Below are positions 53,668 through 63,836 of a DNA stretch of 64,000 nt, piece by piece. Location of the stretch: NCBI GenBank assembly GCA_951640165.1, contig OX621252.1:28541934-28605933 (forward strand), read 5' to 3'. Below the pieces are notes generated by a model. The model was not told the origin of the DNA, made no database searches, and saw nothing but the letters and a program-made list of their open reading frames with translations. How positions within the stretch are numbered: the first letter of the stretch is position 1; the number at the start of each line of letters is the position of its first letter. A program made the position numbers and the translations under genes. This DNA comes from Pseudoips prasinana (lineage: Eukaryota; Arthropoda; Insecta; Lepidoptera; Nolidae).

Positions 53668-53991
53668 TCTATACAAATAAATAAAATTGGAGTGTTTGTT
53701 TGTAATATTGAAATAACTGGTTTTTACAACATAAATATGAATATATATACGGTACATACACCAAAATATTTTTATTACAATTTTTGTCTATCTGTATGTC
53801 TGTTTGTTCCGGCTAATCTCTGAAATGGCTGGACCGATTTTGACGGGACTTTTATTTACAGATAGCTGATGTAATAAGGAGTAACTTAGGCTACTTTTAT
53901 TTTAGTATGTTTAGTAAGTTTTATTTCACTAAAGACAGAAAAAAACGAAATAAACTTATTAACACGCGGACGCAGTCGCGGGCACAGCTAG
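53668..53991 (+). mobile_element. Non-autonomous Helitron
   Basis: TCTATACAAATAAATAAAAT at the start, GCGGACGCAGTCGCGGGCAC then AGCTAG at the end. Sister of the intron 1 copy at 21445-21756. Confidence 0.85.
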
Positions 53992-54064
53992 TCTCCAATA
54001 TTTGCTTGGTATTTGTTTAATTCATATCTTGAGAGCTTATTTTGGATAGCACAATTTACCTTTA

Positions 54065-54320
54065 TTTTTTGGCAAGGCAGGGGGAATGCCTGCACATGCC
54101 ACCTGCAAAAAGTGTCTACGGGTGTCGGAGTCGCACCGACAAAATCTACCTGCCGTGGACTTCTCTTGGCGCCTAATGGGGGGAGCCCCGGGAACACGGG
54201 TATGCTGCTCCGGTGCCCCCCTTTTGCGCCACCCTCCCCTGTTGCCGACTCCTGCCAGTCCGGAACAGTGACTGCGCCACAAACAGATCGCTGTCTTGCT
54301 GGAGAGCACAATTTTTTCCA
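54065..54320 (+). repeat. Interspersed repeat family Q
   Basis: GCCACCTGCAAAAAGTGTC, CTGCCGTGGACTTCTCTTGG and CCTGCCAGTCCGGAACAG. Confidence 0.65.
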
Positions 54321-54536
54321 TAAAATTTAACTTTAAAAGGATAATCCTACCGCGTTCGTAGAACTAGTACACGTGACCCGTGGATTTGGCTTAACGGCAT
54401 TAAATATGAAATTCACTTAATAATTTAATTAACTAAGACTACCACGGACCGAGACTCATCTCATATCGAAGGTATTCAATAGTTTGATGAGCATACATCA
54501 AAAAGGTTGAATTAAAAAATATCAACTCAATTTATC

Positions 54537-54620
54537 ATTATATTAGCCGAAAGGCTCCCACTGCTGGACAAAGGCCTCCCCCAAAGAGCACCACGGTTGC
54601 CGGTCTTGCGCTATCCACCC
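54537..54620 (-). mobile_element. RTE-type LINE 3' end (family A), short
   Basis: GGCTCCCACTGCTGGACAAA then GGCCTCCCCCAAAGAGC. Confidence 0.7.
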
Positions 54621-54739
54621 TCAATTTATATCGTGCCGGAAAACTCCTTACGGAGTTACAGCACATAAATAAAAAATTGCGCAAGCGGTTGACATAGAAA
54701 CAAAACTTTTTCCTTCCGCTTGGTCTAACTAATAAGAGG

Positions 54740-54955
54740 CGGCTAGCATGGTTGGTAGAAGCTTGACATTACACCGCAGGTCGAGGGTTCGATTCCCACC
54801 AAGGACAGATACTTGTGTGCATGAACATGTATGTTTGTCGTGTGTCTGTGTGTAATTATCTATATAAGTATGCATTTACAACAGACAGACAGGACAAGCT
54901 CTGCTTAGTTTAGAATCAGTTGGCCGAGTGTGAATAATGTTATATTTTATTATTA
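54740..54955 (+). mobile_element. tRNA-derived SINE (family E) ending in a foldback
   Basis: GGCTAGCATGGTTGGTAG and GGTTCGATTCCCACC head; the tail GTGTGAATAATGT runs into a long perfect inverted repeat. Confidence 0.75.
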
Positions 54956-55048
54956 TGAATATTGGGCGACTTAAACTAGGATTACCTTGTGGTAATCCTA
55001 GTTTAAGTCGCCCAATATTCATAATAATAAAATATAACATTATTCACA
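54929..55048. repeat. Perfect foldback, 58-bp arms, 4-nt loop
   Basis: 54929-54986 is the exact reverse complement of 54991-55048, with TTGT between. The left arm begins in the SINE tail and continues into sequence not otherwise seen in the window. Confidence 0.9.
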
Positions 55049-55061
55049 AGTATTTTATTAT

Positions 55062-55456
55062 TATATCAGGCAAAAGACGTTTACAGCTGAACAAAGGTCT
55101 ACCCCAAGGATCTCCACAATGGAATTTTATTCGAGATTTGAGTGTATAAGCCATAAACGGCACGCTTGGTAGACTAGTTCGCAGCATGATAGTAATATTA
55201 GACATTCCCTCGGGAATGATCAAAGAGTCAAGAGATTTTAAAGTCTATGTGAATTAAAAGAGTTTTTATATTAAGAACTAGCTGTGCCCCGCGGTTTTAC
55301 CCGCGTTAAATTTTATAAATTATCACAGCTCCTTCTCTCTAGGTGATAGCGTGATAATATGTAGCCTATATGTTGACCCGACGTCTTAGTAACATTAATG
55401 CAAAATTTGAAGTAAATGCATGCAGTACGCTTTGAGTTTAGCCCGGTACATACATA
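55062..55456 (-). repeat. Duplicated block, copy 1 (RTE scrap plus Helitron)
   Basis: Matches 56938-57330: TATCAGGCAAAAGACG, GTCTACCCCAAGGATCTCC, AACGGCACGCTTGGTAGAC, CATTCCCTCGGGAATG, then a family F Helitron from 55278. The Helitron is cut at about 55456 by a foldback. Confidence 0.8.
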
Positions 55457-55494
55457 CATCCTATGGGTTGTCCCATAGGATGTATGTATGTACC
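55445..55494. repeat. Perfect foldback, 23-bp arms, 4-nt loop
   Basis: 55445-55467 is the exact reverse complement of 55472-55494, loop TTGT. It starts inside a Helitron where sister copies read CGGACATACATACAGACAAA. Confidence 0.9.
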
Positions 55495-55620
55495 TATGTA
55501 CATTATAGTCTAGTTCAACGCTCCCATAAATCTAGTAACCACCCCAATCTGGGGTTCGAACCCTAACGTGGGTGCCCTCTGGCGTGGGTTGTTCATAATT
55601 TTCCAGGATATTATATATTA

Positions 55621-55889
55621 TCTATATATATAAAAATCAATGCCACTTTTCGTTGTAATGTTATAACTCAACAACGCCTTTACCGATTTGGCTAATTTTG
55701 GTCTTGAATTATTCGTGGAAGTCCAGGGAAGGTTTGTAACTAGAGAAAATTAAAAAAAAGTCATGAAAAAGTGTAAAATCAACATCTTTTAGCAATTTTA
55801 AATATTTTTTTGTTTGAATAAATGAACTTAATAATGATTTTTTTTATTACTATGCCTTATACGTAGCGAAGCACGAACCGGGCCGCTAG
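55621..55889 (+). mobile_element. Helitron (family of the 28839-29629 array)
   Basis: TCTATATATATAAAAATCAA start, GAACCGGGCCGCTAG end. Confidence 0.85.
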
Positions 55890-56187
55890 TTGTATATAAC
55901 GCAGGGCATAAGTTCAATTTTAATTAGTGCAGTCCCTTATAAAGTATTCTTGTTACAAGAAGTTTACTAGACGTCCACTTCACAAATAAGTACACAAGAA
56001 AAGTCAGACGTGTAATGAACGCCACCAGTGTACAAAAGACTTGCGTACGTCTCGTCTAGTTGCTTGAGCTACCGCTCGTTTCTATTGTCCGCAGAAGAAG
56101 TTTAAGCATCCTAAACTAAATGTAAACACTGTTATAAAAATATTTTCTTCTGTTCTCTACAAATTGTTATAACTTGTTTTTCAGCAT

Positions 56188-56270
56188 ATTCATCATCATC
56201 ATAACAGCCGTAAGACGTCCACTGCTGGATAAAGGCTTTCCCAAGGACTATGGCTGATCTTGCGCTGGTC
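56188..56270 (-). mobile_element. RTE-type LINE 3' end (family A), short
   Basis: CATCATCATCATAACAGCCG and GACGTCCACTGCTGGATAAA. Confidence 0.65.
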
Positions 56271-56282
56271 AGCATATTACAG

Positions 56283-56402
56283 AAAGCACAGCAGATCACT
56301 TTCTGAGTATTTTTATACAGGGAAAGCAAAGCACAGCAGATCAGTTTCTGGGTATTTTTATACAGGAAAAGCAAAGCACAGCAGATCACTTTATGGGTAT
56401 TT
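56283..56402. repeat. 45-bp minisatellite, about 2.6 units
   Basis: Unit begins GCACAGCAGATCACTTTC and ends TTATACAGGGAAAGCAAA; two full units and a partial third. Confidence 0.8.
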
Positions 56403-56427
56403 ATTTTATATTTTATTTTTTTTATAT

Positions 56428-56692
56428 CTCGGTCAATGTCACACAGATCATCCAAGCCCCAAACTAAGCAAAGCTTGTACTATGGGTAGCAGGCGACGAT
56501 ATACATACTTATATAGATAGATAAATACTTATATACATAGAAAACATCCATGACTCAGAAACAAATATTCGTGCTCATCACACAAATATTTGCACTTACC
56601 GGGATTCGAACCCAGGACCACCAGTTTCGTAGGCTCCTGCCTACGAAGCTGGTCGTCCTGCTGGTGGCACTACCAACTAGGCTACGGTATAA
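56428..56692 (-). mobile_element. tRNA-derived SINE (family D) with inverted segment in its head
   Basis: Full-length minus copy except for the head, where a 22-bp segment is copied in inverse orientation (56613-56634 against 56639-56660, two mismatches, loop TCCT). Confidence 0.85.
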
Positions 56693-56775
56693 TTTATTTA
56701 ATTAACTACCTAACTATATTGTTTATTAAATAAATTAAACCTATATAATATACATATTGGAAATAGATTATTTCT

Positions 56776-56873
56776 ATATAAGTATGTATATCGTCGCCTG
56801 GTACCCATAGTACAAGCTTTGCTTAGTTTGGGGCTAGGATGATCTGTGTGACTTTGTCCCTAAATATTATTAT
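56776..56873 (+). mobile_element. tRNA-derived SINE (family D), 3' part
   Basis: Begins at TATATAAGTATGTATATCG and ends CCCTAAATATTATTATT. Confidence 0.8.
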
Positions 56874-56937
56874 TATTAAATAAAAACTAGTAAAGCTCGA
56901 AACATGTTCTGATTTATTTATTTTTTTTTATTATATC

Positions 56938-57455
56938 AGGCAAAAGACAGCTGAACAAAGGTCTACCCCAAGGATCTCCACAATGGAATTGTATTCGAGA
57001 TTTGAGTGTATAAGCTATAAACGGTACGCTTGGTAGACAGCAGACAGCGCAGTATGATAGTTATATTTGACATTCCCTCGGGAATGGTAAAAACAAGAGT
57101 TTTTAAAGTCTATGTGAATTAAAAGAGTTTTTATATTAAGAACTAGCTGTGCCCCGCGGTTTTACCCACGTTAAATGTTTTTAATTATCACAGCTCCTCC
57201 CCCGAAAGTGATAGCGTGATAATATGTAGCCTATTTGTTGACACGGCGTCTTAGTAACATTCATGCAAAATTTTAAGTAAATGCATGCAGTACTTTTTGA
57301 GTTTAGGCCGGACATACAAACAGACACACAGACAATAATTATAAAAACTATATTTTTGGCTTCGATATCGATTGTAGATCACGCCCCAAGTATCCATTTT
57401 TTAAAATACTCAATGTACAGTTTTGACTTTCCTACGATTTTATTATATGTATAGA
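56938..57455 (-). repeat. Duplicated block, copy 2 (RTE scrap plus complete Helitron)
   Basis: Same order as 55062-55456. The family F Helitron at 57143-57455 is complete here (CTAG 57143-57146, TC start 57454-57455). Confidence 0.8.
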
Positions 57456-57817
57456 TTAAAATACTGTTTATATCCAAACACAAAAACATAGTTCCCAATA
57501 GAACATAATTATGGAAGTCATACTCTAACAAATTCGGCAAAATGAACATCTCAACATTATGAATAAATTATTTATTTATCCATGCAACTCATTTGAAATA
57601 TATTTCAGCTTTTAAGTGTAAAATCATCTAATTAGTAATACAATTATTGGTTGAATTGAGATCTTTACGCTTTTAATTACTGCTTTATCATAAGTTGGAT
57701 AAAATCACGGCTTTGCTATAAATAATTTAATTCTAATTTAATATACAATTGACGAATTTAAACTTCCATATTCAATACTGAATGCATGATAGGTTCAGAC
57801 ATATTCATATCTACTGT
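57456..57817. other. No recognisable feature
   Basis: Nothing supported. Confidence 0.45.
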
Positions 57818-57900
57818 GCTTCGCTAGTCGTCCTATCGGATCATTAGAGTTAGGTAAGTAAGTGCCTCTGTCTTTAAGTCCTTCCGGAATATTGCAAACT
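57818..57900 (+). mobile_element. SINE (family C) fragment
   Basis: CGCTAGTCGTCCTATCGGATC with the following body words only. Confidence 0.55.
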
Positions 57901-57939
57901 TTGAACTGTGTGTAATTTACCTATAATATGTGTGATAAA

Positions 57940-58195
57940 AATAATAATATCCTAGGACATTATTTACATACGGCCATCTAATCCCAAACTAAGCAGAGCT
58001 CGTACTATGGAAATCAGATAATTGATATACTACATATACTACTTTTCTTTTGTAAATACATACCTATAAAGATAATTACACCCAGACTCAGGACAAATAG
58101 ACATGTTCATGCACACAAATATTTGTCTTGGGTGGGAATCGAACCCACGACCTCCGGCGTGAAAAGCAAGCATTTTCCAACGACGCCAACAGGAA
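57940..58195 (-). mobile_element. tRNA-derived SINE (family E)
   Basis: Complete minus copy; head complement GTGGGAATCGAACCCACGACC. Confidence 0.85.
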
Positions 58196-58480
58196 TGTAT
58201 GTATGTGTTTAGAAATATAGAAGTATGTTTATCAGTTGTCTGGTAGCCAGAGTACAGACGTATGTCAATAGTCTCAGATTTTGACAGCTTGTTGTACTGC
58301 CTTCAGACCCTCAGCATGACGGCAAAAATCCGATTCGATCTTCATAGGGGCACACTTAGCAAAGCAAGTTTTGTTCTCGGTTTAGGTTTATGTAGGATGT
58401 TGTACAATAGTTTAGTTTATTTAGTAATGAAAAATTTGCATTGTATTTGATATCCATTTAAAATACACAAACACAGACAA

Positions 58481-58745
58481 CAATAAATTCAAATTGACAA
58501 TAACTTAATTTAAGTTAGTTAAATATCGTTACTGTTAAAAAATAATTCTTATTGTAAATTATTTCCTACAATCCGTGTACCTAAATATCTATCTGTACCT
58601 AGAAATAATTATAAATTAATTATATATTACTACAAACATGTTCTGACTGTTTACAAGCGCTTATTTAAAGTCTACGTGAATTAAAACCTTTTTTATTTTA
58701 TTGTATTTATTTTAATTTTAAAAAATAATAAAAAACAATAAAATG
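58481..58745 (+). mobile_element. Jockey-like LINE 3' region (family G)
   Basis: Ends GTCTACGTGAATTAAAACC and a TTTTATTTTATTGTATTT tail. Confidence 0.75.
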
Positions 58746-58769
58746 AAAATAATACAGTGATTCTCACAT

Positions 58770-58920
58770 CAAAGGCAGTCAGTCTTATCGCATAAAATTA
58801 TCTCTTCCAAACTAACATTTATCTGTTTCCCATCATCATAATGTCAGCAGAAAGACGTCCATCGCTTAACAAAGGCCTCTCCAAATAACCCCACAATTTC
58901 TGTCCTCCGCCACGATACTC
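58770..58920 (-). mobile_element. LINE K tail scrap and RTE 3' end (family A)
   Basis: GTCAGTCTTATCGCATAAAA with CTCTTCCAAAC (family K), then CATCATCATAATGTCAGC with AAAGACGTCC (RTE). Confidence 0.5.
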
Positions 58921-59056
58921 AGAAGCTACATAATAACATGAGGGTATTTATCCTAGCAGCAATATAACAATAATAATGATGGATAGACTTCTGCGTAGAT
59001 GTACACACGGCTACGGCCTATCAAGCTATACATTTTCAATATAAGCTGACCTCTCA

Positions 59057-59935
59057 TTAGGTTTTATAACAAGCTTCTTACTCAAATTACTGATCTGCCT
59101 GACACAAGTTTTAAAACACATATTAAACGTGTACTTGTGGCTAGGGGTTATATTACACCACTAAAGAGTACATCGATGACAAAGACGTCTGGCTCTCACT
59201 GCCTACCTGCACATTGCTCGCTGGAGACCTTGTAGCCATATAGACATGACTGATCCGCTGAGTTACGTGAACTATCTGTAAATGATTGCTATCATATACT
59301 TAATTTAAAATTATTGACTCTGTCTCAAAATGAATAATGTTATTGTTTCGAAGTTTTTCTTTTGTAAACCTAAATATAATCTAAAATAATAAGCATTCAG
59401 ACAACCGATCGAGCATATATTGTGTTTGCCAACCAAATAATTACTTACTCTAATTGGACCAAATCCCGCGTTCATGCCCGCTTGAGTATGTTTCGCCGGA
59501 CCGTCTCAACTGGGTCGTGTTGAAACCGGTAGTAGATGAACCCACTGAGCTTGTTTCGCTGGGTCTTCTCAGTTGGGGCGCATTGGATCCGGTGGTAGCA
59601 TTAAAGCGCGACCGTCGTTATTAACACAAGGTCCGTCATAATAATAATACCTTTAATATAGACAGAACCATTGACAATATGTAGTAAAAATATTAGACTT
59701 AAACTAGATATTTAAACATAATCTCTTGACAATAACTTGATACGAGCTAGCTAAATATCTATGCTATTATAAAATAAATTTTATAAATGTTTTCATACTA
59801 TGTGTGCCTAAATATCTATGTTACTAGAAATAATAATGTATACAACTATATTACTACAAACATGTTCTGATTATTTACAGGCGCTTTTTTAAAGTCTACG
59901 TGAATAAAAACCTTTTTTATTTTATTTTATTGTAT
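59057..59935 (+). mobile_element. Jockey-like LINE (family G), 3' copy of an inverted pair
   Basis: Starts in the last coding codons (RFYNKLLTQITDLPDTSFKT, HIKRVLVARGY) and runs through the full 3' UTR to a TTTTATTTTATT tail. A single-base shift after ARGY breaks the frame. Almost identical to the minus-strand copy at 60235. Confidence 0.85.
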
Positions 59936-60234
59936 GGAAATCCTATACAACGCGAGATCAGCTTGTACTGGATTGGTATAGCTCGATATGTAGCCGTGTG
60001 TACATATATAATATGATAACATGGTATTAGGTTTTAGCTGAAATTCTCAGAAATTTGGTGAATATTGAAACCCGACATTATACAGACAAGATTTTTATTA
60101 TCTATATGCAACAATGAGGATATATTACTGAGAAATTTGTAGGATATTGCTGAATATTGAATGCTGTTTTAGTTAACATAGCTGAATAAATTAAGTAAGA
60201 GGTGCAGATTCCCCTGAATTTTCGAACTAGGAAA

Positions 60235-61615
60235 TAAAAAAGGTTTTTATTCACGTAGACTTTAAAAAAGCGCTTGTAAATAGTCATAACATGTTTGTAG
60301 TAATATAGTTGTATACATTATTATTTCTAGTAACATAGATATTTAGGCACACATAGTATGAAAACATTTATAAAATTTATTTTATAATAGCATAGATATT
60401 TAGCTAGCTCGTATCAAGTTATTGTCAAGAGATTATGTTTAAATATCTAGTTTAAGTTTAATATTTTTACTACATATTGTCAATGGTTCTGTCTATATTA
60501 AGGTATTATTATTATGACGGACCTTGTGTTAATAACGACGGTCGCGCTTTAATGCTACCACCGGATCCAATGCACCCCAACTGAGAAGACCCAGCGAAAC
60601 AAACTCAGTGGGTTCATCTACTACCGGTTTCAACACGACCCAGTTGAGACGGTCCGGCGAAACATACTCAAGCGGGCATGAACGCGGGATGTGGTCCAAT
60701 TAGAGTAAGTAATTATTTGGTTGGCAAACACAATATATGCTCGATCGGTTGTCTGAATGCTTATTATTTTAGATTATATTTAGGTTTACAAAAGAAAAAC
60801 TTCGAAACAATAACATTATTCATTTTGAGACAGAGTCAATAATTTTAAATTAAGTATATGATAGCAATCATTTACAGATAGTTATGGCTACAAGGTCTCC
60901 AGCGAGCAATGTGCAGGTAGGCAGTGAGAGCCAGACGTCTTTGTCATCGATGTACTCTTTAGTGATGTAATAACCCCTAGCCACAAGTACACGTTTAATA
61001 TGTGTTTTAAAACTTGTGTCAGGCAGATCAGTAATTTGAGTAAGAAGCTTGTTATAAAACCTAATACAATTTCCTAAAAATGATTTATTAGTTTTGCTTA
61101 CTCTAAAACCTGGCATGGCTAGTTTGTTTTTATTCCTAGTATTTATATTATGCAGTTCACTTTTCTTTTTATATTTATGAATATTTTTCTAACAAACATT
61201 ATATTCTGATATATATATATTCCGATGGCACAGTAAGTATATTTATTTCTTTAAACAAATTTCGCAAATAATCGCGACTGCCTAAACCATAAATGGCTCT
61301 GACTGCTCTTTTCTGCAATACAAAAATAGTACCTATGTCAGCCGCCGAACCCCACAGCAGAATGCCATACGACATAATGCTATGAAAGTACGCGAAATAC
61401 ACTAATCTAGCAGTTTGTTCATCTGACAATTGCCTTATTTTCCAGACAGCATAGGAAGCCGAACTTAATTTACCTGCTAACTTTTCAATCTGAGGACCCC
61501 ATTGCAATTTTGAATCAAGTGTCAATCCTAAAAATACGGTCGATGGGACTAAATCTAATATTTCCGCATTAAGTGCAACTGTTGGTACAATTTGAGTCAC
61601 ATTCTGCAATGAGAA
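60235..61615 (-). mobile_element. Jockey-like LINE (family G), longest copy
   Basis: Minus-strand copy carrying RT C-terminal sequence: 61609-61199 reads FLGLTLDSKLQWGPQIEKLA, YFHSIMSYGILLWGSAADIG and LQKRAVRAIYGLGSRDYLRN. A TATATATAT run interrupts it, and 61116-60868 reads SKTNKSFLGNCIRFYNKLLT to LSLPTCTLLAGDL. The 3' UTR continues to the tail at 60235. It defines family G. The RT core with FADD is absent. Confidence 0.85.
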
Positions 61616-61671
61616 CTTGATGCATTAAGTGTAGTTAATATGACCTACAACAAAAACTAAAAACTCATTTT

Positions 61672-61918
61672 ACGGTCACTGTAGCCTAGTTGGTAGTGCT
61701 CCTGCCTACGAAGCTGGTGGTCCTGGGTTCGAATCCCGGTAAGTGCAAATATTTGTGTGATGAGCACGAATATTTGTTTCTGAGTCATGGATGTTTTCTA
61801 TGTATTTATCTATCTATATAAGTATGTATATCGTCGCCTGGTACCCATAGTACAAGCTTTGCTTAGTTTGGGGCTAGGATGATCTGTGTGACATTGTCCC
61901 TAGACATTATATTATATT
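61672..61918 (+). mobile_element. tRNA-derived SINE (family D)
   Basis: Full-length: GTAGCCTAGTTGGTAGTGC, GGTTCGAATCCCGG, end GACATTGTCCCTAGACATT. Confidence 0.9.
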
Positions 61919-62671
61919 ATTTTAAGAAACTCAAAAATGAAATTTTAATAAACCTAAGAAAATACCAATATTATAAAAAATATTAAGTTGTTAAAAAGAC
62001 CCATAGACCAAAATAGATCTTCAAAAACACAGCCAAATAAAACAAAATTGCAAGTTGAGAGCAACTATTCAATTATATTTGCAATGTTTTTCCTTGTAAT
62101 AAAATACACTGTATATAAAATAGCGATTTATCATAATCGGAGAAAGATCAGCTATACGTGCTCTTTAAGACCCGGGTCTATTACACCAACAACTGCAGGG
62201 AACCTCCCTGCAGTTGTTGGTGTGACAGGCATTGTTCTTCCATAATCTTAAAATACTTCGGCTGTAGCTGTAATTTTAAACCCAAGACCACAATAGCTCC
62301 CTTTATACTCGCTAGACCCCACATTTATGTCGAGGGATTGTATATCACCACCCCTATATAGGTAATGAAAACATCATCCACAAACATCATATACCAACAT
62401 ACATTTACCTACATTCTATAAATTACTACAATTAAAGCAAACTTTGACTGCACCTACAGATAATGTAAATTATTAGTATTGCTGTTTATAGTTGATAGCG
62501 TTATTAATAGTTAGTTATTTGCTGACAAATATACGAGTTGCCATAACTTGTTTAATATTGCTAGTCATCACTTTTGAATTAATAGATGCATAAAGATGAT
62601 TATTACATCATAGTTGTATGTATTGAATTTATTAGAATGTTATGTCAGCATAAGATACTTATTCGTTTTAA
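61919..62671. other. Unassigned; contains a foldback
   Basis: AT-rich sequence with no recognised gene or repeat except the foldback at 62183-62223. Confidence 0.45.
62183..62223. repeat. Perfect foldback, 19-bp arms, 3-nt loop
   Basis: 62183-62201 is the exact reverse complement of 62205-62223; the arms are ACACCAACAACTGCAGGGA and its complement. Confidence 0.9.
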
Positions 62672-63082
62672 AAAAGTTCCGTACCCACCAAAGGTCCCAA
62701 AGGACCCTACTACTAAGATTCCGCTGTCTGTCTGTCCGAATGTCACCGGACCGTATCTCATGAACCGTGATAGTTAGACCGAAGACATTTCCATCACACC
62801 AAATCTTTCTGTAACCGCTATAACAACAAAATTACAAAAAAAAAAAAATTAAGGGATTCCCATACGATAAAAGTGATTTTTTTGCTCGTTTTAGTTTCGA
62901 TAACAGCAACATGTAGACGCTTGAAATATCAACATAATATTTATTTATAAACTCACTTTTAAAATAAATAATTGAATTAAATTTAACAAATATTTAAGTG
63001 GGGCTCCCATACAACAAACGTGATGTTTTTAATGTTTTTATAGATAATGGTACAGAACCCTTCGTGCGCAAGGCTTTGAGGA
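62672..63082 (-). repeat. Interspersed repeat family P
   Basis: AAAGTTCCGTACCCACC at the left, TGTCTGTCTGTCCG and GGTACAGAACCCTTCGTGCG at the right, minus orientation. Confidence 0.6.
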
Positions 63083-63352
63083 TTTTATTTCTACGAGTAT
63101 CTGTGTGTAATCTAATCAATTACAACATATTTTGTAACTTATTTTCCGTTCTCCGATTGAGCTGAACTTTTGCATACACATTTTGATTGGAAAAAATTTT
63201 AAAAAAATAATTGTATTTTTTTTATATAAAACCTGGACGTTAGAGAAGAGAAATTGAGTTTACTTTACTTTATATTGAGAAACCATATCCTAATAATTAA
63301 AGTAAGCATTACTTCACTGTCTAATAATGACGGAAGAAGAAAATACGCTAAA

Positions 63353-63411
63353 AAGCTGTGTTATTGTAGGTTACTTTGATAATATCAAAGAAACCTACAA
63401 TAACACAGCTT
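63353..63411. repeat. Near-perfect foldback, 28-bp arms, 3-nt loop
   Basis: 63353-63380 pairs with 63384-63411 with a single mismatch. Confidence 0.9.
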
Positions 63412-63582
63412 AATATAATCGTCATCTTAAAATGCATCACGTTCAATAACGAATTAACAGCAGTGGCAAAAAGGTTGAGGAATATACCCAGTTAAAAGAC
63501 AGATATATTTACTTAACTCATTCTTATATTAACAATTGCCACATATTGGAATAAGTATTATATTAATCAAAGTAAAGTCTTT

Positions 63583-63836
63583 TTTAGGGTTCCGTAAAAT
63601 GAGTGGGTCCCCCCCCCCTGTAACTTCTGAAATAAGAGAATGATAAAACTAAAAAAATATATGATGTACATTACCATGCAAACTATCAAAGAAAATTGAT
63701 TTGAACGAGATCTAGCAACTATTTTTTTTAATACGTCATAAATCGTAAACGGCAATTTGCTTTCATTTAATCAACTGAAATAATTGCTGCTACGGAGCCC
63801 TTCATGGGCGAGTCCGACTCGCACTTGGCCGGTTTT
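63583..63836 (-). repeat. Interspersed repeat family P
   Basis: TTTTTTAGGGTTCCGTAAAA to GAGTCCGACTCGCACTTGGC then CGGTTTTT. Confidence 0.75.
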
